Source: Gemmatimonadota bacterium
Lineage (GTDB): Bacteria; Gemmatimonadota; Gemmatimonadetes; Gemmatimonadales; GWC2-71-9
Direction: 5' to 3'
Assembly (NCBI GenBank): GCA_011390645.1
Contig: JAABRY010000018.1
Location: 1-38,739 of the forward strand
DNA length: 38,739 nt
The number at the start of each line of letters is the position of its first letter. Positions within the stretch are counted from its first letter, which is position 1. The notes under the pieces are model-generated. The model worked only from the letters and a program-made list of their open reading frames with translations, searched no databases and had not been told where the DNA came from. A program made the position numbers and the translations under genes. Positions 1 through 7,151 of the stretch are shown one piece after another.

Positions 1-33
1 CGGTTCCGGCTTCGGCGCTCCTTCAACGGTCAT
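1..33 (-). CDS. Possible start of a gene downstream of cydB (partial, runs off the window)
   Basis: An ATG at 33-31 on the minus strand opens a frame that reads MTVEGAPKPEP to the window edge, about 29 bases after the cydB stop. A G-rich stretch (complement of 47-53) lies upstream and could serve as a weak ribosome binding site. Eleven codons are too few to identify a protein. The sequence could equally be untranslated 3' end of the cyd operon, because an inverted repeat (23-28 with 34-39) overlaps the supposed start. Confidence 0.2.
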   Translation of the reverse strand, partial: MTVEGAPKPEP

Positions 34-52
34 CGTTGACCCGCCGCCCCCC

Positions 53-73
53 CGTTCACCGTTCACCGTTCAC
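53..73. repeat. Three tandem copies of CGTTCAC at the cydB stop
   Basis: The heptamer CGTTCAC is repeated three times without spacing. On the minus strand it reads GTGAACG, and the cydB stop codon TGA (65-63) lies inside it, so a copy-number change could extend or shift the last residues of CydB. A short inverted repeat, TCAACG-GTCAT-CGTTGA (23-39), follows downstream of cydB. It is too weak and lacks a T-run for a confident terminator. Confidence 0.6.
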
Positions 74-1082
74 CAGCTTCACTCCGCCGAAACACCCGAA
101 ACAGATACCACAGCGACGGAAAGAGCACCACGCTGCCAATCGCGAGTGCGCCAACGAGCAGGCCGAGGGTGGCAGGGGGGGCGGCGGCAGCGTGGAGCGT
201 GAGGTCGGGTGGCACCGCGTAGGGATACTGCGCGCGCGCCCATCCCACGATGATCAGCACCGCCTGCATGGCCGCGGCAGCGCGCGCCAGATGAAAGCGC
301 CTGGTGACGAGCGCCACGAGCGCGGTCGTTGCCGCGATGGCCGTGAGCAGGTGCAGGCCCCACGCCCACTCTGACAACACCAGGCCACTCCACAGCGCGG
401 GGGCTCCCGTGCGAGCCACCACCAGCACCGCGCCGGCGAGTGGCAGCAGCAGCGCACCAGTGATGATCGCGCGCTGTCTGAAGTCGTTCGCCACCTCGGT
501 GTCTTCGGCCTCGACCGTGAGGTAGGTCGCTGCCAGGAACGCGAACAGCACCAGCGTGAGCATGCCGACAAGCAATGGCAATGGTCGGATCCACGGCGCG
601 ACATACGCATCCGTGAAGGTCACGCCGGGCACCACCGCGACCGTTCCGGTCGCCACGGTGCCCGCGACAATGCCGAGCAGGACGGGCGTCACCAGCGAGG
701 CGATCGAGAAGACACGGCTCCACCGGCGTTGCACGTCGTCGCGCTGCGAGTCGTAGCTCCGGAAGGTGAACGCCGAGCCGCGCAAGACGATGCCGACAAG
801 CATCAGGGTGAGCGGAATGTGCAGCGTCACGGAGAGCCGGGCATACGCGACCGGAAAGCCCGTGAACAGGATCACCACCACCAGAATCAGCCAGACGTGA
901 TTTGCTTCCCAGATCGGGCCGATCGTGTCGGCGATCAACGCGCGTTGTCGCGCCGCGCGCGGTCCGAGGGCGAAGAGATCCCACACGCCCCCGCCAAAAT
1001 CCGCGCCGCCGAAGATCACGTAGGCCGCCATCGAGATCACCACCGCGCCAGCGGTGAGCTCGACCAAGGGGAGTTCACCCAC
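63..1082 (-). CDS. cydB: Cytochrome bd ubiquinol oxidase subunit II
   Basis: 339-residue polytopic membrane protein, the normal length for CydB/CioB. Residues 1-60 carry the family signature region (YVIFGGADFGGGVWDL, then the IWEANHVWLI stretch). Eight or nine hydrophobic segments follow and a short basic C-terminus ends the chain. With CydA it forms the quinol-oxidising, non-proton-pumping terminal oxidase of the cytoplasmic membrane. The start is GTG at 1082, overlapping the cydA stop by 8 bp, with a GAGG ribosome binding site inside cydA, so translation is probably coupled. Transcription should come from the Rex-controlled promoter ahead of cydA. No cydX or cydCD is seen before the window ends. 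Confidence 0.95.
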   Translation of the reverse strand: MGELPLVELTAGAVVISMAAYVIFGGADFGGGVWDLFALGPRAARQRALIADTIGPIWEANHVWLILVVVILFTGFPVAYARLSVTLHIPLTLMLVGIVLRGSAFTFRSYDSQRDDVQRRWSRVFSIASLVTPVLLGIVAGTVATGTVAVVPGVTFTDAYVAPWIRPLPLLVGMLTLVLFAFLAATYLTVEAEDTEVANDFRQRAIITGALLLPLAGAVLVVARTGAPALWSGLVLSEWAWGLHLLTAIAATTALVALVTRRFHLARAAAAMQAVLIIVGWARAQYPYAVPPDLTLHAAAAPPATLGLLVGALAIGSVVLFPSLWYLFRVFRRSEAGER

Positions 1083-2400
1083 GCGACACCTCGCCAGGCG
1101 TGTCGATGTCGGGCGCCATCAGCACTTGCCGTCGCAGCAGCCAGACCACGGCTATCGCGAGGAGGATGTACAACAGGGTGAATCCGAGGAACGGCACGAT
1201 CAGTCCGGGCATCGGGGTGACCGCATCGGCGGTGCGCAGCACCCCTTGGATCACCCACGGCTGCCGACCGACCTCGGTGACCATCCACCCGGCCTCGGTG
1301 GCGATGAAGCCCATCGGCGCCGCGAAGATGATCGCACGCAGCAGCCATCGCATCTGGCCGATGTCGCGACGACGCACCAGTGCCACCAGCGCCGCGAGCG
1401 CCGTCAACGCCATGAAGATGCCCAACCCCACCATCACCTGAAACGACAGGTGCACGATGGGCACATTGGGCCAGTCCTCGCGTGGAAATTGATCGAGGCC
1501 GATGACCTCGGTCGTGAAGTCATCGTGCGCGAGAAACGACAATGCCCCCGGAATCTCGAGGCCCCAGCGCACGGTCTGTGTTGCGACGTCCGGAATCCCG
1601 CCGATCAGCAGCGGTGCGCGTTCCTGCGTGACGAACAGCGATTCCATCGCCGCGAATTTGGCGGGTTGCGACGTCGCGACAAACTGCGCGGAGAGGTGGC
1701 CCGCCAGCGGTTGGGCGAGGGCCGCTGGAATCGCCAGCCAGAGCGCGAGGACCAGACCGCGCTGGTGGAAGCGGTGCGCCGGGGTCCGGAGCAGCATGAG
1801 CGCATGCACGCCCGCCGCGCCGAAACCGGTGGCGGCGTAGGCCGCGAGGGTCATGTGCAGCGTTTGCGAGAAGGCTGCTGGCGTGCCGAGCGCGGCGATC
1901 GGGTCGATGTTCACCGGGCGACCGTCGAGCATCTCGAAGCCAACCGGTGCGTTCATCCACGCGTTGGCGATGACCACAAAAATCCCCGAGAGCGCGCCGC
2001 TGACAGCGACCAGCACACCCGCGGTGAAGTGGGCCCGTCGGGAGATCCGGTCACGGCCGTAGAGGTAGATGCCCAGGAAGATCGCCTCGGTAAAGAAGGC
2101 GAAGCCCTCGAGCGAGAACGGCATCCCGATGATCGGGCCGGCGAACTCCATGAAACCCGGCCAGAGCAGGCCGAGCTCAAACGACAGCACCGTGCCGGAG
2201 ACCGCCCCGACCGCGAAGAGAATTGCCGTCCCCTTCGCCCAGCGCTTGGCGAGGGACAGGTAGACCGGATCGCCCGTCCGCTGCCATTGCCGCTCGGCCA
2301 GCACCATGAGCACCGGCATGCCGATGCCGATGATGGCGAAGAGAATGTGGAAGGCGAGCGACATCGCCATCTGTGAGCGTGCCGCCAGAAGATCGGTCAT
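1075..2400 (-). CDS. cydA: Cytochrome bd ubiquinol oxidase subunit I
   Basis: 441 residues with about nine membrane helices. Visible family hallmarks are His18 in AFHILFA (heme ligand region), the histidine in QTLHMTLAAY, and the GRQPW motif in the late segment GWMVTEVGRQPWV. The periplasmic Q-loop region is short, as in the CIO/short-loop class rather than the long-loop E. coli bd-I class. The protein carries hemes b558, b595 and d and oxidises quinol while reducing O2 to water. The ATG at 2400 is the only good start. A weak GACGGGG lies upstream. It is the first gene of a two-gene operon with cydB and sits directly behind a perfect Rex operator. Confidence 0.96.
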   Translation of the reverse strand: MTDLLAARSQMAMSLAFHILFAIIGIGMPVLMVLAERQWQRTGDPVYLSLAKRWAKGTAILFAVGAVSGTVLSFELGLLWPGFMEFAGPIIGMPFSLEGFAFFTEAIFLGIYLYGRDRISRRAHFTAGVLVAVSGALSGIFVVIANAWMNAPVGFEMLDGRPVNIDPIAALGTPAAFSQTLHMTLAAYAATGFGAAGVHALMLLRTPAHRFHQRGLVLALWLAIPAALAQPLAGHLSAQFVATSQPAKFAAMESLFVTQERAPLLIGGIPDVATQTVRWGLEIPGALSFLAHDDFTTEVIGLDQFPREDWPNVPIVHLSFQVMVGLGIFMALTALAALVALVRRRDIGQMRWLLRAIIFAAPMGFIATEAGWMVTEVGRQPWVIQGVLRTADAVTPMPGLIVPFLGFTLLYILLAIAVVWLLRRQVLMAPDIDTPGEVSRG

Positions 2401-2416
2401 GGGCCCCGTCAGGTGT

Positions 2417-2434
2417 TTGTGAAAAAATTCACAA
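2417..2434. promoter_or_regulatory. Rex operator (redox-sensing repressor box) for cydAB
   Basis: The sequence TTGTGAAAAAATTCACAA is a perfect 7+7 inverted repeat with a 4-bp spacer. It matches the known Rex consensus TTGTGAA-N4-TTCACAA at every defined position. It lies 16 bp upstream of the cydA ATG. A weak minus-strand -35-like TTGTCT upstream (about 2454-2449) would put the -10 element inside the operator. Rex is an NAD+/NADH sensor that represses cyd operons in Actinobacteria and Firmicutes and releases DNA when NADH rises. The same palindrome contains TGTGA-N6-TCACA, so a CRP-family protein is the alternative. No rex or crp gene lies in the window. Confidence 0.85.
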
Positions 2435-2456
2435 GCTGTACCCGGAAAGACAAGGA

Positions 2457-2484
2457 TTGATGCACCAAGAAATGTTGATATATT
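2457..2484 (+). promoter_or_regulatory. Promoter of the ars operon, nearly leaderless
   Basis: A sigma70-like pair is visible: TTGATG (2457-2462) and TATATT (2479-2484) separated by 16 bp, in a clear AT-rich dip. The expected transcription start falls at about the arsR ATG (2491), so the message would be leaderless. This fits the absence of any Shine-Dalgarno sequence upstream of arsR. A partial dyad, AAAT-N8-ATTT (2470-2485), covers the -10 box and is a candidate ArsR operator. Confidence 0.6.
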
Positions 2485-2490
2485 TCAGCG

Positions 2491-2820
2491 ATGGTCACCA
2501 AAGTCACCCCCACCGCGCTCACGCGACTGGCCGTCTTGGCCCACGCCCTCTCCGATACCACTCGGCTCGGGGTCCTCGCGGAGCTCAGGCAGGGCGAGCG
2601 CTGCGTGTGTGACCTGACGGCCGATCTGGGGGTGGCCCAGAGCCGGCTGTCGTTCCACCTCCGTGTCTTGCGCGAGGCGGGTCTGGTCACCGATCGACGC
2701 GAGGGACGCTGGAGCTTCTATCAGCTTGCACCGGGAGCCCTCGAAGAAGTGGCAGGGGGTGTCGCGTCGCTCCAACCGGACACCCCGGTGTTCTCTGTAG
2801 TATCCGATTGCTGCAGTTGA
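2491..2820 (+). CDS. arsR: ArsR-family arsenite-responsive repressor
   Basis: 109-residue winged-helix regulator of the ArsR/SmtB family. Residues 31-42 contain ELRQGERCVCDL, with the C38-V-C40 pair at the place where classic ArsR proteins bind As(III). The recognition helix follows (VAQSRLSFHLRVLREAGLV). A second cysteine pair (C107-C108) ends the protein, as in the Acidithiobacillus-type sensors that use tandem C-terminal cysteines. It should repress its own operon and dissociate on binding trivalent arsenic or antimony. It is transcribed away from cydA. Next comes arsM after a 48-base gap that holds a T7 run (no hairpin before it) and an AGAT-N6-ATCT dyad, a possible second operator. Confidence 0.92.
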   Translation: MVTKVTPTALTRLAVLAHALSDTTRLGVLAELRQGERCVCDLTADLGVAQSRLSFHLRVLREAGLVTDRREGRWSFYQLAPGALEEVAGGVASLQPDTPVFSVVSDCCS

Positions 2821-2868
2821 GTCGATTTTTTTGCTTGCATAGATCAACAAATCTTGCTGGGAGTGCGA

Positions 2869-3687
2869 ATGTCCACCGAGCTGACGACGCTGGTGCGAGA
2901 GAAGTATGGCGAGGCCGCCCTGCGCGCGGGCACCGGATCCAGGGCCAGTTGTTGTGGATCAGACGCGAACTGCGGTGCCGACCCGATCACGACTGGCCTC
3001 TACTCCGCTGAGCAGATGGCCGACGTGCCGGCGCTCGCGCTCGCGGCGTCGCTCGGCTGCGGCAACCCCACGGCGCTGGTCTCGCTCGCCCCCGGAGACG
3101 TCGTGCTCGATCTCGGATCTGGGGGGGGGATCGATGTGCTGCTCTCCGCGCGCCGCGTCGGGCCGACCGGGTATGCCTACGGCGTGGACATGACCGACGA
3201 GATGCTCTCCTTGGCGCGCCAGAACCAGGCCGCGGCGGGCATCACCAATGCGGAGTTTCTGAAGGGGACCATCGACGCGATCCCGCTGCCGGATGCCTCG
3301 GTGGATGTGGTCATCTCGAACTGTGTCATCAACCTCGCCGGCGACAAGCGGGCCGTGTTGCGGGAGGCCTTCCGGGTGCTGCGACCGGGTGGGCGATTCG
3401 CGATCACCGACGTCGTGACGCGCGGCGACCTGCCCACCGCCGTACGCGAGTCGCTGCCGCTCTGGACCGGCTGCGTGGCCGGTGCGCTTGATGAGATGGC
3501 CTTCACCGCCTTGCTCCGCGAGGTGGGCTTCACGTCGCCGAGTCTGGAGTCCGTGCGTGAGTACACGGCCGAGGATGCGAGGGCGATCCTCGCCGACGGC
3601 GGCCTCGATGCCGACACGATGGCGCCGATGGTGGAGGGACATGTGTTCAGTGCCTTCGTGCGCGCCACCAAGCCGGCGGTGGCATGA
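2869..3687 (+). CDS. arsM: Arsenite S-adenosylmethionine methyltransferase
   Basis: 272-residue class I methyltransferase. Motif I is [10 protein letters not shown] (81-90) and the acidic loop is GVDMTDEML (105-113). The three cysteines known to bind As(III) in ArsM are present: C64 (SLGCGNP), C152 (SNCVINL) and C202 (WTGCVAGAL). An extra CC (28-29) and C35 lie near the N-terminus. It converts As(III) to methylated, partly volatile species using SAM. I chose the ATG at 2869 because GGGAG lies 5 bases before it; an in-frame TTG at 2854 is less likely. The glycines of motif I are encoded by a G9 tract (3121-3129). The stop overlaps the next start by 4 bp (ATGA). Confidence 0.94.
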   Translation: MSTELTTLVREKYGEAALRAGTGSRASCCGSDANCGADPITTGLYSAEQMADVPALALAASLGCGNPTALVSLAPGDVVLDLGSGGGIDVLLSARRVGPTGYAYGVDMTDEMLSLARQNQAAAGITNAEFLKGTIDAIPLPDASVDVVISNCVINLAGDKRAVLREAFRVLRPGGRFAITDVVTRGDLPTAVRESLPLWTGCVAGALDEMAFTALLREVGFTSPSLESVREYTAEDARAILADGGLDADTMAPMVEGHVFSAFVRATKPAVA

Positions 3688-4595
3688 GCTCAGCCGTGTT
3701 GCGCGCGGCCACGGCGCAAGATCTGCCGGCGGTGACCACACTGCTCACCGCCAACGGGTTGCCAACCATCGGACTCGCCGGCTTCCTCGAAGGATTGGTC
3801 GTGGCTGTGCGAGATGGAGAGATCGTGGGGGCAGGAGGTCTCGAGTCGGCCGGAGCGGACGTGCTCCTGCGGTCCCTCGTGACGGCGCCGGCGGAACGTG
3901 GTCGCGGGACGGGACAGGCGCTTACGGCGCGTCTCGTGACCGACGCGCGCCGCCGCGGGGCTGGCACGATCTGGCTCCTCACCGAGACCGCCGCCGATTT
4001 CTTTCCGCGACTCGGTTTCCGGCGGGTGCCACGTGACCGTGCACCCGCGCCACTGCAGTCGCTGGCTGAATTCGCCCATGCATGTCCGGCGTCGGCGACG
4101 GCATTGGCTCGCCGGGCACAGCCGCTGCGGGTGCTGGTCCTCTGCACGGCGAACGCGGCGCGGAGTCAGATGGCGGAAGCGCTGCTGATGCACTGGGGGG
4201 GGGACCTCGTCGCGACGGCGAGCGCCGGGTCACGGCCAGGGCATGGCCCGCACCCTCTCGCCGTGGCCACGCTCGCCGAGCGGGGCATCGCGTGGGAGGG
4301 GAAGCGGTCGCAGGGCATCGACGCGGTGGCAGACCAGCCGTGGGACCTGGTGATCACCGTGTGTGACGCGGCGCGTGATGCATGCCCGGTCTTGCCCGGC
4401 GCGACGATGGTGCACTGGGGGCTGTCCGACCCGGCCGCCGTGCCGCCGGAGGCGGTCGCAGATGCGTTTCGCGCGACGGCGAACGCGCTGGAAGCGCGCA
4501 TTCACGCCCTGCTCGACCTGCCGCTTGCGGTACTGGATGCGCCCGCGTTGCACGCCGCAGCGCAGGCGATTCATGCAGCGCAGGCGTCGGCCTAG
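3684..4595 (+). CDS. Fusion of ArsN-like GNAT acetyltransferase and thioredoxin-type arsenate reductase ArsC
   Basis: 303 residues, two domains. Residues 1-135 are a GNAT domain with the acetyl-CoA loop ERGRGTGQAL (71-80) and a C-terminal FFPRLGFRRV strand, resembling ArsN2 proteins of arsenic operons. Residues 148-275 are a low-molecular-weight phosphatase-fold ArsC: P-loop C154-TANAA-R160-S, then C227 and C234 in VCDAARDACP (the redox-relay cysteines), then VHWGLSDP. It would reduce arsenate to arsenite with thioredoxin and may N-acetylate an organoarsenical or other substrate. It is coupled to arsM by a 4-bp overlap. The stop shares CTAG with the convergent DUF1499 gene. A G9 tract (4195-4203) encodes part of WGGD. 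The acetyltransferase substrate is inference. Confidence 0.85.
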   Translation: MSSAVLRAATAQDLPAVTTLLTANGLPTIGLAGFLEGLVVAVRDGEIVGAGGLESAGADVLLRSLVTAPAERGRGTGQALTARLVTDARRRGAGTIWLLTETAADFFPRLGFRRVPRDRAPAPLQSLAEFAHACPASATALARRAQPLRVLVLCTANAARSQMAEALLMHWGGDLVATASAGSRPGHGPHPLAVATLAERGIAWEGKRSQGIDAVADQPWDLVITVCDAARDACPVLPGATMVHWGLSDPAAVPPEAVADAFRATANALEARIHALLDLPLAVLDAPALHAAAQAIHAAQASA

Positions 4596-5020
4596 GGCGC
4601 GGCGCGCGACTTCGCGTCAAGCGCGGCGATCAATTCCGCAAGATTGCGCGCATTCTGTCCCAAATCATCCTTGCCCACACGGGATGCGCTGCGCATGAGG
4701 AGCCGCGTGCCGTGCGGCGCAGGCTCCACGACGAGATGGATGTCGTCCACAAATCGGAAGATGCGGGTGCGTCGTGTCAGCCAGACGACGTCACCGCGCG
4801 TGCCTTCGTGCCGCCACCGCTTCAGCGTGATGGCGGCCTCGACGATCAGGCCCGCCGCGCTCTCGCTCGGAACGGGCAGGTCGTGCGTCGCCACGGCGAT
4901 GTTGCTCCCACCCCCTTCGGCGTGGCGCGCGCGCGCGGTGGCCCCATCGGGGAGGCCATTCACGGGTGGACTCCCTCCGCAGGCCGCGAGTGCCAGCAAC
5001 AGGAACAGCGCACGCGTCAG
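4592..5020 (-). CDS. DUF1499 lipoprotein, probable CTG start
   Basis: 142 residues. The conserved DUF1499 core is clear: FRFVDDIHLVVEP, then RSASRVGKDDLGQNARN near the C-terminus. No ATG precedes the lipobox LALAACGG. Starting at CTG 5020 gives the short n-region MTRALFLLLALAAC, a normal lipoprotein signal. That CTG overlaps the stop of the upstream cytochrome gene as CTGA and is preceded by GGGAGGGA at good spacing. A TTG at 4999 would leave almost no signal peptide. DUF1499 proteins have no established function. Co-transcription with a periplasmic cytochrome suggests an envelope role. Confidence 0.8.
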   Translation of the reverse strand: MTRALFLLLALAACGGSPPVNGLPDGATARARHAEGGGSNIAVATHDLPVPSESAAGLIVEAAITLKRWRHEGTRGDVVWLTRRTRIFRFVDDIHLVVEPAPHGTRLLMRSASRVGKDDLGQNARNLAELIAALDAKSRAAP

Positions 5021-5874
5021 CGTCCCTCCCCCTCGCGTCGGCCCGCGGTGGTCGGGTAGGCCACATCGAGGGGTGGGTCGCCCTTCGGCCAGTCCGCCGC
5101 CTTGCGACTGAAGTCCGGGCGCGGGCGCGATACCACATAGGCAGCCACGTCGAGGGCATCCGCGTCACTGAGCGTCCCGGGCATGTCGAACGGCATGTTG
5201 TGCTTGATGAAGCCCGCGGCGGTGCGCAGGCGGGCCATCCCGGCGCCAATGTTGTACGAGCGATCACCCCAGACTGGCGGCCCCAACTCGCTGCCGCTGC
5301 CGTCCGGTGCATGGCAGCGGGCACACTGCTCCAGCCACACCGTGGCACCATGGGAGGTGTCGCCCACGGCCATTGCCGGCTTCGGCACGCCTTGGCCGGG
5401 TACGGCGTCACCGATGGCCACACCACGCGACAGCACGGCGAAGTACGCGACCATGTCGCGCATCGCAGGGTCGTCGAGTGGCAGGGCGGTGCCGTTCATC
5501 GAGCGCTCGATGCAGCCATTGATCCGCTCCTCGATCCGGAAGACTGCTGCGGCGCGCGTGTTGTACTGCGGAAAGCGCGCCTGGATGCCGGTCCAGGGCA
5601 TCGCGTTCGGGCGCGTCCCCTGATCGAGATGGCACGAGGTGCAGCGCAGGTCGTTGCCGATGTGGTTCGGCAGGGAGTCTCGTGTCGCCTCAAGGATGGC
5701 GAGCCCGCGCCGGGCCGATTCACCCACCGGGCCGTCAGGAAAGACGATCTTCGGGGTGACGACCTCGGGTGCCGGTGCCGGTGTGGCGTCTGCCACGGGT
5801 TGGGGAGCGTCGGTGCCGTCGCCGCCGCAGGCTGCCAGCGCGATCAGTGCGATCGCCGTCGTGATGTTCCGCAT
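5017..5874 (-). CDS. Diheme cytochrome c lipoprotein, thiosulfate dehydrogenase (TsdA)-like
   Basis: 285 residues. The signal ends in lipobox LIALAAC, so the protein is probably lipid-anchored in the periplasm. Two heme-c motifs are present, CTSCH and CARCH. Between them lie HLDQGTRPN, RFPQYN and EERINGCIERSMNG, the diagnostic stretch of TsdA. The cysteine in INGC corresponds to the unusual axial heme ligand in characterised TsdA. The end, DFSRKAADWPKGDPP, is also family-like. TsdA oxidises thiosulfate to tetrathionate or works in reverse. I chose ATG 5874 because GTGGAGG precedes it. The neighbours are a DsrE-like protein upstream and a DUF1499 lipoprotein downstream, so a sulfur-linked electron-transfer role is plausible but inferred. 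Confidence 0.85.
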   Translation of the reverse strand: MRNITTAIALIALAACGGDGTDAPQPVADATPAPAPEVVTPKIVFPDGPVGESARRGLAILEATRDSLPNHIGNDLRCTSCHLDQGTRPNAMPWTGIQARFPQYNTRAAAVFRIEERINGCIERSMNGTALPLDDPAMRDMVAYFAVLSRGVAIGDAVPGQGVPKPAMAVGDTSHGATVWLEQCARCHAPDGSGSELGPPVWGDRSYNIGAGMARLRTAAGFIKHNMPFDMPGTLSDADALDVAAYVVSRPRPDFSRKAADWPKGDPPLDVAYPTTAGRREGEGR

Positions 5875-5954
5875 GATGCCTCCACAAGCCTGATGGGATG
5901 CCGGGTGTCGATCAGGAATGCGCACCCCGCGCGCCGATCCCGACATCGCATCCC

Positions 5955-6617
5955 TCACGATGTTCCCATCGCATAGGCACAGCCGCGCGTTTGCGCCAGT
6001 TGCAGTGCTGCCAGCACCGCTGGCACGACGGTGACACCGGGGAGGATTCCGGCGCGGAGGTCAGCGTAGACCGCCTCGACGGTGCGATCAGGGTGTGCCG
6101 CGGCGAGCTCGCGACTGACGCGTCGCAGGGTGTTGTTGCACACGACGACGATCGCGCCGCGCGATTGCACCGACTCGAGGGTGGGACGCGCGGCGTCCGG
6201 ATGTGCCCGGAAGATGTTGCGAGTGGCCGGCGCACCGTTCGCCGGATCCGTGACGCCGGCACCGCGTCCGACCTCGTAGCGCGCCCACCGCTCGTCATCG
6301 AGCACCGAGACCCACGCGGACCCGTGGAGGGCCATGACGACCAGCACCTCGTCGGCGGCAACGCCATAGCCGTCGCGCATGGCATCGAGATAGCGCGTTG
6401 GCCCGCCGAACAGGTCGCCGTTGCCGTGGGCGGTGGTGTCGAACACCAGCATGTTGGGACGGGTGAGTTGGGCGAGCCAGCGGTGGTCCCAATCATCGGG
6501 GCCGTTGAACGTTCCGAGGGGGCGCGCGACCACCGGTGTCGGCAGTGCGAACGCCGCGCCCGCCAAGGCGAGGGATCCGAGAAAGCGACGCCGCGGTGAA
6601 CGAGATTCGAGGGACAT
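5955..6617 (-). CDS. Tat-exported DsrE-fold protein
   Basis: 220 residues. The N-terminus has a twin-arginine signal (SPRRRFLGSLALAGAAFA). The mature part has the alternating strand/helix pattern of the DsrE/DsrF-like fold, with a cysteine in IVVVCNNTLRR at the position used for sulfur transfer in related proteins. ATG 6617 is chosen because TGGAG precedes it at normal spacing; an upstream in-frame ATG at 6638 lacks one. An 80-bp gap separates it from the TsdA-like gene. Export by Tat implies a folded, possibly cofactor-bearing periplasmic protein. Sulfur-trafficking with the neighbouring cytochrome is inference. Confidence 0.75.
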   Translation of the reverse strand: MSLESRSPRRRFLGSLALAGAAFALPTPVVARPLGTFNGPDDWDHRWLAQLTRPNMLVFDTTAHGNGDLFGGPTRYLDAMRDGYGVAADEVLVVMALHGSAWVSVLDDERWARYEVGRGAGVTDPANGAPATRNIFRAHPDAARPTLESVQSRGAIVVVCNNTLRRVSRELAAAHPDRTVEAVYADLRAGILPGVTVVPAVLAALQLAQTRGCAYAMGTS

Positions 6618-6640
6618 GTGGTGCTCCAGTCGATGCACGG

Positions 6641-6686
6641 ATCCCCGACGGGGGATGGGGTATCTTTCCGAGGTGATTCATGAATG
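6641..6686. promoter_or_regulatory. Divergent intergenic region with two dyads
   Basis: The gap between the DsrE-like gene (minus) and the DUF4399 gene (plus) holds a hairpin-capable repeat, ATCCCC-GACG-GGGGAT (6641-6656), and a perfect 10-bp palindrome, ATTCATGAAT (6677-6686). Either could be an operator for the divergent promoters. No convincing -35/-10 pair is visible. Confidence 0.35.
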
Positions 6687-6707
6687 ATACCTGCAAGGAC
6701 TCCAGAC

Positions 6708-7148
6708 ATGATGCCCATGCCCACACGTTTGCTGCTGCTGGTTTGCGCCCTCGCATCCTGCGCTCGCGACGACGCCGCCCCACCGCCTCCATCCGAGGAG
6801 CGAGTCGGGGTGGAGATCCTCTCGCCCATGCCACTGGCCATCATGGGGGACAGCCTCCGGGTGCTTTTCGGGGCGTTCGGTGCAACGGTGGTGCCGGCCA
6901 CCGGGAGCCGGGTTGATGGCGAGGTCCACCATCACCTGTTCGTCGACGTGGACGTCACCCCCGAAGGGGAGCCCGTCCCGAAGAGCGAGGGGATCTACCA
7001 CCTCGGAGACGGGGCGGACAGTCTGTGGATTGCGTTGGCCCCCGGGCGGCACCGTCTGATCGCGGTGCTGGCGTGGGGGGATCATGTCCCGGTGACGGGC
7101 GCGTCCCGCGATACCATCACCATCGAGATGGTCTCGCCCGGTCCGTAA
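6708..7148 (+). CDS. DUF4399 lipoprotein
   Basis: 146 residues with signal and lipobox ALASC, then a Pro-rich linker. The DUF4399 core is recognisable: an early VEILSPMP strand, EVHHHLFVDVD with a histidine cluster, then YHLGDGADSLWIALAPGRHRLIAVLAWGDH (a split stretch) and a final beta strand. ATG 6708 is chosen because AAGGA lies 8 bases upstream; ATG 6684 has no such site. The function of the family is unknown and the His cluster suggests metal binding. It converges on the TauE/SafE gene with only three bases between stops. Confidence 0.75.
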   Translation: MMPMPTRLLLLVCALASCARDDAAPPPPSEERVGVEILSPMPLAIMGDSLRVLFGAFGATVVPATGSRVDGEVHHHLFVDVDVTPEGEPVPKSEGIYHLGDGADSLWIALAPGRHRLIAVLAWGDHVPVTGASRDTITIEMVSPGP

Positions 7149-7151
7149 ATC

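Noticed and set aside
1054-2376. A long plus-strand frame opposite cydA.
   Set aside because: Its composition is strongly charged and featureless, as expected for antisense to a membrane protein gene.
2417-2434. CRP-type site (TGTGA-N6-TCACA).
   Set aside because: The longer perfect match to the Rex consensus and the cydAB target make Rex the better explanation. The CRP reading is kept only as an alternative.
2825-2832. T7 run between arsR and arsM as a terminator.
   Set aside because: No hairpin precedes it, and arsM is expected to be in the same operon.
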